Source: an uncultured Phascolarctobacterium sp.
GTDB taxonomy: Bacteria; Bacillota; Negativicutes; Acidaminococcales; Acidaminococcaceae
Length of the DNA stretch: 61,074 bases
Reading direction: 5' to 3'
Assembly (NCBI GenBank): GCA_900547415.1
Contig: URGS01000011.1
Location: 1-61,074 of the forward strand
In this document: positions 58,251 through 61,074 of the stretch, one piece after another
Layout: the number at the start of each line of letters is the position of its first letter
Numbering within the stretch: the first letter of the stretch is position 1
Made by a program: the position numbers and the translations under genes
The notes under the pieces: model-generated
Databases searched by the model: none
Seen by the model: only the letters and a program-made list of their open reading frames with translations
What the model was told of the DNA's origin: nothing

Positions 58251-58727
58251 ATGGCTACTAAAGAAACTATTTTAACAGCTGATGGTCTTAGAAGATTAGA
58301 GGAAGAATTAGACAATTTGCGAACTGTCCGCCGCCAAGAGGTAGCTGAGCGTTTGAAAATTGCTATTTCCTATGGCGATATTAGTGAGAACTCTGAATAC
58401 GATGATGCAAAGAGTGAGCAGGCTTTTATTGAAGGTCGTATCCTTGAGCTGGAGCAAATGATTAAAACTGCAATCATCATTGATGATGCTGCAGTTAAAA
58501 ATGCGGATACTGTTTCCCTGGGCTCCACTGTACTCCTGAAAGATATGGAAACTGAGGAAGAAGAAACCTACACTATTGTTGGTACCACAGAGGCTGATCC
58601 TTTTGAAAACCGTATTTCCAACGAATCTCCTGTAGGTGTAGCAATTCTGGGACAAAAGGTTGGTGCAGTAGTTGTAGCTAATACTCCTGCGGGCGAACTG
58701 TCCTATAAGATTATGGAGATTAAATAA
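58251..58727 (+). CDS. greA: Transcription elongation factor GreA
   Basis: This 158-residue factor restarts backtracked RNA polymerase by stimulating transcript cleavage. The N-terminal coiled coil (residues 10-75) has the acidic tip in ISYGDISENSEYDDAKSEQAF, and the C-terminal FKBP-like domain follows (GSTVLLKDMETEEEETYTIVG, SPVGVAILGQKVG). AAGGAG precedes the ATG. It lies just upstream of lysS. Confidence 0.97.
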   Translation: MATKETILTADGLRRLEEELDNLRTVRRQEVAERLKIAISYGDISENSEYDDAKSEQAFIEGRILELEQMIKTAIIIDDAAVKNADTVSLGSTVLLKDMETEEEETYTIVGTTEADPFENRISNESPVGVAILGQKVGAVVVANTPAGELSYKIMEIK

Positions 58728-58803
58728 GCTGTTTTAGCATAGTTATAGCATAATCAATGATAGAGCCAGGAGCTTTATCGATTATTAGAAAAGGAGAAGA
58801 AGA

Positions 58804-60780
58804 ATGACTGAAGCAAAGAATAAGCAACAGGTTGAAGAAAAGGCTCCCCTTACTGAAACAGAAATCAGCGAACAAATGCAGGTTCGTCTTGATAAAATGC
58901 ATAAAATTGAGGAAAAGGGCTGGTTGCCTTTTGGACATCGTTTTGAATGGACCCATCATGCATCAAATGTAGATGCCCAATTTGAAGAGCTGTCTGCAGC
59001 TGACGCAAAGGTAAAAATGGCTGGCCGTATTATGGCTATTCGTGGCCATGGCAAAACCTGCTTTATGGATATGCAGGACAAAACTGGTCGCCTACAGGTT
59101 TATGTGCGTAAAGACGCTATTGGCGAAGAAAACTACGCTTTGATTAAAATGATGGATATCGGTGATACTGTTGGTGTTACCGGTACTATTTTCCGTACCC
59201 ATATGGGTGAGATTTCCATTAAGGCAGAAGCTATCGAAATGCTGTCTAAGGCACTGCGTCCTCTGCCTGAAAAATATCATGGCCTGAAGGACGTAGAAAT
59301 GCGTTACCGTCAACGCTATGTTGACCTGATTGTAAATCCTGAAGTTCGTGATACTTTTGTAAAACGCAGCCAAATTATAAAAAGTGTGCGTGAGGTACTG
59401 GACAGTCATGATTTCCTGGAGGTAGAAACTCCTATTCTGAATACCATTGCTGGTGGTGCTGCTGCACGTCCTTTCATCAGCTATCATAACACTCTGGATA
59501 TGCAGGTTTATATGCGTATCGCTCCTGAGCTGTATCTGAAACGCCTTATTGTTGGCGGTATGGACAGAGTATATGAGCTGGGTCGTGTATTCCGTAACGA
59601 GGGTATTGACAACAGACATAACCCTGAGTTCACCAGTGTTGAGATTTATCAAGCTTTTGCTGATTATCGCGATATGATGGACCTGACTGAGGAAGTAGTT
59701 GTTAAAACTGCTGAAAAGGTTCTGGGAACTACTAAAATTGTATACGAAGGTACTGAAATTGAGTTGGCTAGTCCGTGGAAGCGCATCAGCATGATTGATG
59801 CTGTTAAGGAATATTCCGGCAAAGATTTCACCAATGTTACCGATATTGAAGAAGCACGCGCAATGGCTAAAGAGCTGAATGTTGAAATTGAGCCTTCCTT
59901 TGGCATTGGCAAGATTATTAATGCATGCTTTGAAGAATATGTTGAAGACAAGCTGATTCAGCCTACCTTCATTACTGGTCATCCGAAAGAAATTTCTCCT
60001 CTGGCAAAGAGCAATCCGGAAAATCCCGAGATTACCGATCGCTTCGAGGCTTATATCTATGGCCGCGAAATCTGCAACGGCTTTACCGAGCTTAATGATC
60101 CTATTGATCAAAAAGAACGTTTCCTGAAGCAAGTTGAAGAGCGTGCTGCAGGCGACGAAGAAGCAAATATGATGGATGAAGATTTCGTTACTGCACTGGA
60201 ATATGGTCTGCCTCCTACAGGCGGCTTAGGTATTGGTATTGATCGTCTGGTTATGTTCCTTACCAATAGCTCTACCATCCGTGACGTACTGTTCTTCCCG
60301 ACCATGAAACCCTTAAAGGGCGAGGAACGTCGTGAAGAGGTTGTTGTAGGTGCACCTGTGACTGCTGAAGCTCCTGTAGCTGAGACTGCTCCTGTTGAAC
60401 CTATTGATTTTTCCAAGGTAGAAGTAGAACCCTTGTTCCAAGACTTTGTAGATTTTGAAACCTTTGCTAAGTCTGATTTCCGTGCTGTTAAGGTTAAGGA
60501 ATGTGTTGCTGTGCCCAAGAGCAAAAAGCTTCTGAAATTCACTTTAGATGACGGCAGCGGTACTGACCGTGTAATTTTGAGCGGTATTCATGCTTACTAT
60601 GAACCTGAAGAGCTTGTAGGCAAGACTTTAATTGCTATTACTAATCTGCCTCCGCGTAAAATGATGGGCATTGACTCCTGTGGTATGATCATTTCTGCTA
60701 TTCATTCTGAAGAGGGTGAAGAACGTCTTAATGTTCTGATGGTGAATGATCGTATTCCTGCTGGTGCAAAGCTGTATTAA
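58804..60780 (+). CDS. lysS: Lysyl-tRNA synthetase (class II) with a C-terminal EMAP-II/Trbp111-like tRNA-binding domain
   Basis: This 658-residue protein joins a complete class II LysRS (about 1-505) to a second tRNA-binding module. The synthetase has the OB-fold anticodon domain (VKMAGRIMAIRGHGK), motif 2 (RVFRNEGIDNRHNPEFT) and motif 3 (GLGIGIDRLVMFLTN). An Ala/Pro/Val/Glu-rich linker (about 510-545) leads to a MetG-C/Trbp111 domain (548-658: DFRAVKVKECVAVPKSKKLL, LPPRKMMGIDSCGMIISA). Standard bacterial LysRS is about 490-500 residues. GGAG precedes the ATG. The extra domain should raise tRNA affinity. Confidence 0.96.
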   Translation: MTEAKNKQQVEEKAPLTETEISEQMQVRLDKMHKIEEKGWLPFGHRFEWTHHASNVDAQFEELSAADAKVKMAGRIMAIRGHGKTCFMDMQDKTGRLQVYVRKDAIGEENYALIKMMDIGDTVGVTGTIFRTHMGEISIKAEAIEMLSKALRPLPEKYHGLKDVEMRYRQRYVDLIVNPEVRDTFVKRSQIIKSVREVLDSHDFLEVETPILNTIAGGAAARPFISYHNTLDMQVYMRIAPELYLKRLIVGGMDRVYELGRVFRNEGIDNRHNPEFTSVEIYQAFADYRDMMDLTEEVVVKTAEKVLGTTKIVYEGTEIELASPWKRISMIDAVKEYSGKDFTNVTDIEEARAMAKELNVEIEPSFGIGKIINACFEEYVEDKLIQPTFITGHPKEISPLAKSNPENPEITDRFEAYIYGREICNGFTELNDPIDQKERFLKQVEERAAGDEEANMMDEDFVTALEYGLPPTGGLGIGIDRLVMFLTNSSTIRDVLFFPTMKPLKGEERREEVVVGAPVTAEAPVAETAPVEPIDFSKVEVEPLFQDFVDFETFAKSDFRAVKVKECVAVPKSKKLLKFTLDDGSGTDRVILSGIHAYYEPEELVGKTLIAITNLPPRKMMGIDSCGMIISAIHSEEGEERLNVLMVNDRIPAGAKLY

Positions 60781-60807
60781 TTTTACAATTTTTTCAGAAG
60801 GATTTTT

Positions 60808-60837
60808 AAAAGCTGTCGCGAAAGCGACAGCTTTTTT
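60808..60837 (+). terminator. Terminator of lysS
   Basis: The perfect 12-bp stem AAAAGCTGTCGC / GCGACAGCTTTT with a GAAA tetraloop (60808-60835) is followed by further Ts. Ten bases of each arm are the same as the hairpin at 26104-26166. Confidence 0.95.
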
Positions 60838-60968
60838 ATGTTTTTTACAAGATTTTTCTGGAAAAATTTAAAAAAATTTAATGAAGAAAATCCTTATATA
60901 ATGGTAGTTTGTTTGACTACATATCCGTGTGTTTCTTAAAAAACAAACAAAAAATATCAAAAATAGTG

Positions 60969-61074
60969 TTGACAGCAATGGAAAGCTATGGTATTATAAA
61001 CAAGTCGTCGGGACATGGCGACAACAACGAACCTTGAAAACTGAACAATAACCTAGAAAAAAGCGAATGTGCGG
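60969..61074 (+). promoter_or_regulatory. rRNA operon promoter and 16S leader
   Basis: TTGACA (60969-60974) and TATTAT (60992-60997) with a 17-base spacer follow an A-rich UP-like stretch (60935-60965). The leader holds a GTCG/CGAC hairpin (about 61003-61023) and the sequence CCTTGAAAACTGAACAAT typical just before Firmicutes 16S rRNA genes. The 16S gene itself should start just beyond the window; none of it is clearly inside. Confidence 0.85.

Noticed and set aside
59092..60132. 346-codon minus-strand open frame within lysS
   Set aside because: It is a shadow of lysS codon use; it has no ribosome site and no sensible protein features.
60841..60968. A second tandem rRNA promoter with TATAAT at 60897
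   Set aside because: The -10 is good but no -35 is found at proper spacing, so only the promoter at 60969 is reported.
1..61074. CRISPR arrays, insertion sequences, prophage or toxin-antitoxin pairs
   Set aside because: I looked for regular repeats, transposase or integrase motifs and small paired genes and saw none.

Overview
The window is bacterial chromosome from a low-to-mid GC, Firmicutes-type anaerobe, most likely a non-sporing Negativicute, perhaps Acidaminococcaceae such as Phascolarctobacterium or Acidaminococcus. This assignment is inference. It rests on purine-rich Shine-Dalgarno sites before nearly every gene, a Bacillus-like gene order in the right third, a 2-hydroxyacyl-CoA dehydratase-type activase, many Na+-coupled transporters, an Fe-S L-serine dehydratase, a carboxyspermidine-type polyamine operon and a HutP-like protein. 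No phage, insertion sequence, transposase or CRISPR array is visible.

Left part (0-19 kb). A secreted protein of unknown function is followed by a two-gene double-activase operon and its TetR-family regulator. The regulator has a near-perfect 24-bp palindrome in front of its own gene, and part of that site recurs in the activase promoter. Then come a HerA-like ATPase, a cupin, a polar amino-acid ABC transporter, a cysteine-less thioredoxin-fold protein, a Na+/phosphate transporter, CorA and a TSCPD protein. A Na+/solute symporter coupled to a HutP-like protein, and an L-serine dehydratase pair followed by RidA, close this part.

Middle (19-31 kb). A His-Gln-Lys tRNA cluster and a tRNA-Leu bracket two exported proteins of unknown function; a third lies just downstream. 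A 412-nt gene-free leader ending in a terminator precedes a six-gene polyamine operon: arginine decarboxylase, aminopropyltransferase, carboxyspermidine dehydrogenase, carboxyspermidine decarboxylase, agmatine deiminase and N-carbamoylputrescine amidase. Together these convert arginine to agmatine, putrescine and spermidine. Several operon gaps hold strong RNA hairpins. A cluster of five DnaA boxes lies between this operon and putP.

Right part (31-61 kb). Mostly housekeeping genes on the + strand: two DUF genes, argS, pyrG, sppA, a Yip1-family gene and glpX. Then comes a block in B. subtilis-like order (mfd, spoVB-like, mazG, hup, divIC, S1 protein, tilS, hpt, ftsH, then birA, coaX, dusB, greA, lysS) from which the intervening sporulation genes are absent. 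A gene pair resembling 'quinate 5-dehydrogenase' and cyanobacterial acyl-ACP reductase is inserted before greA. LysRS carries an extra C-terminal tRNA-binding domain. The window ends in a strong promoter and the leader of an rRNA operon whose 16S gene should begin just outside.
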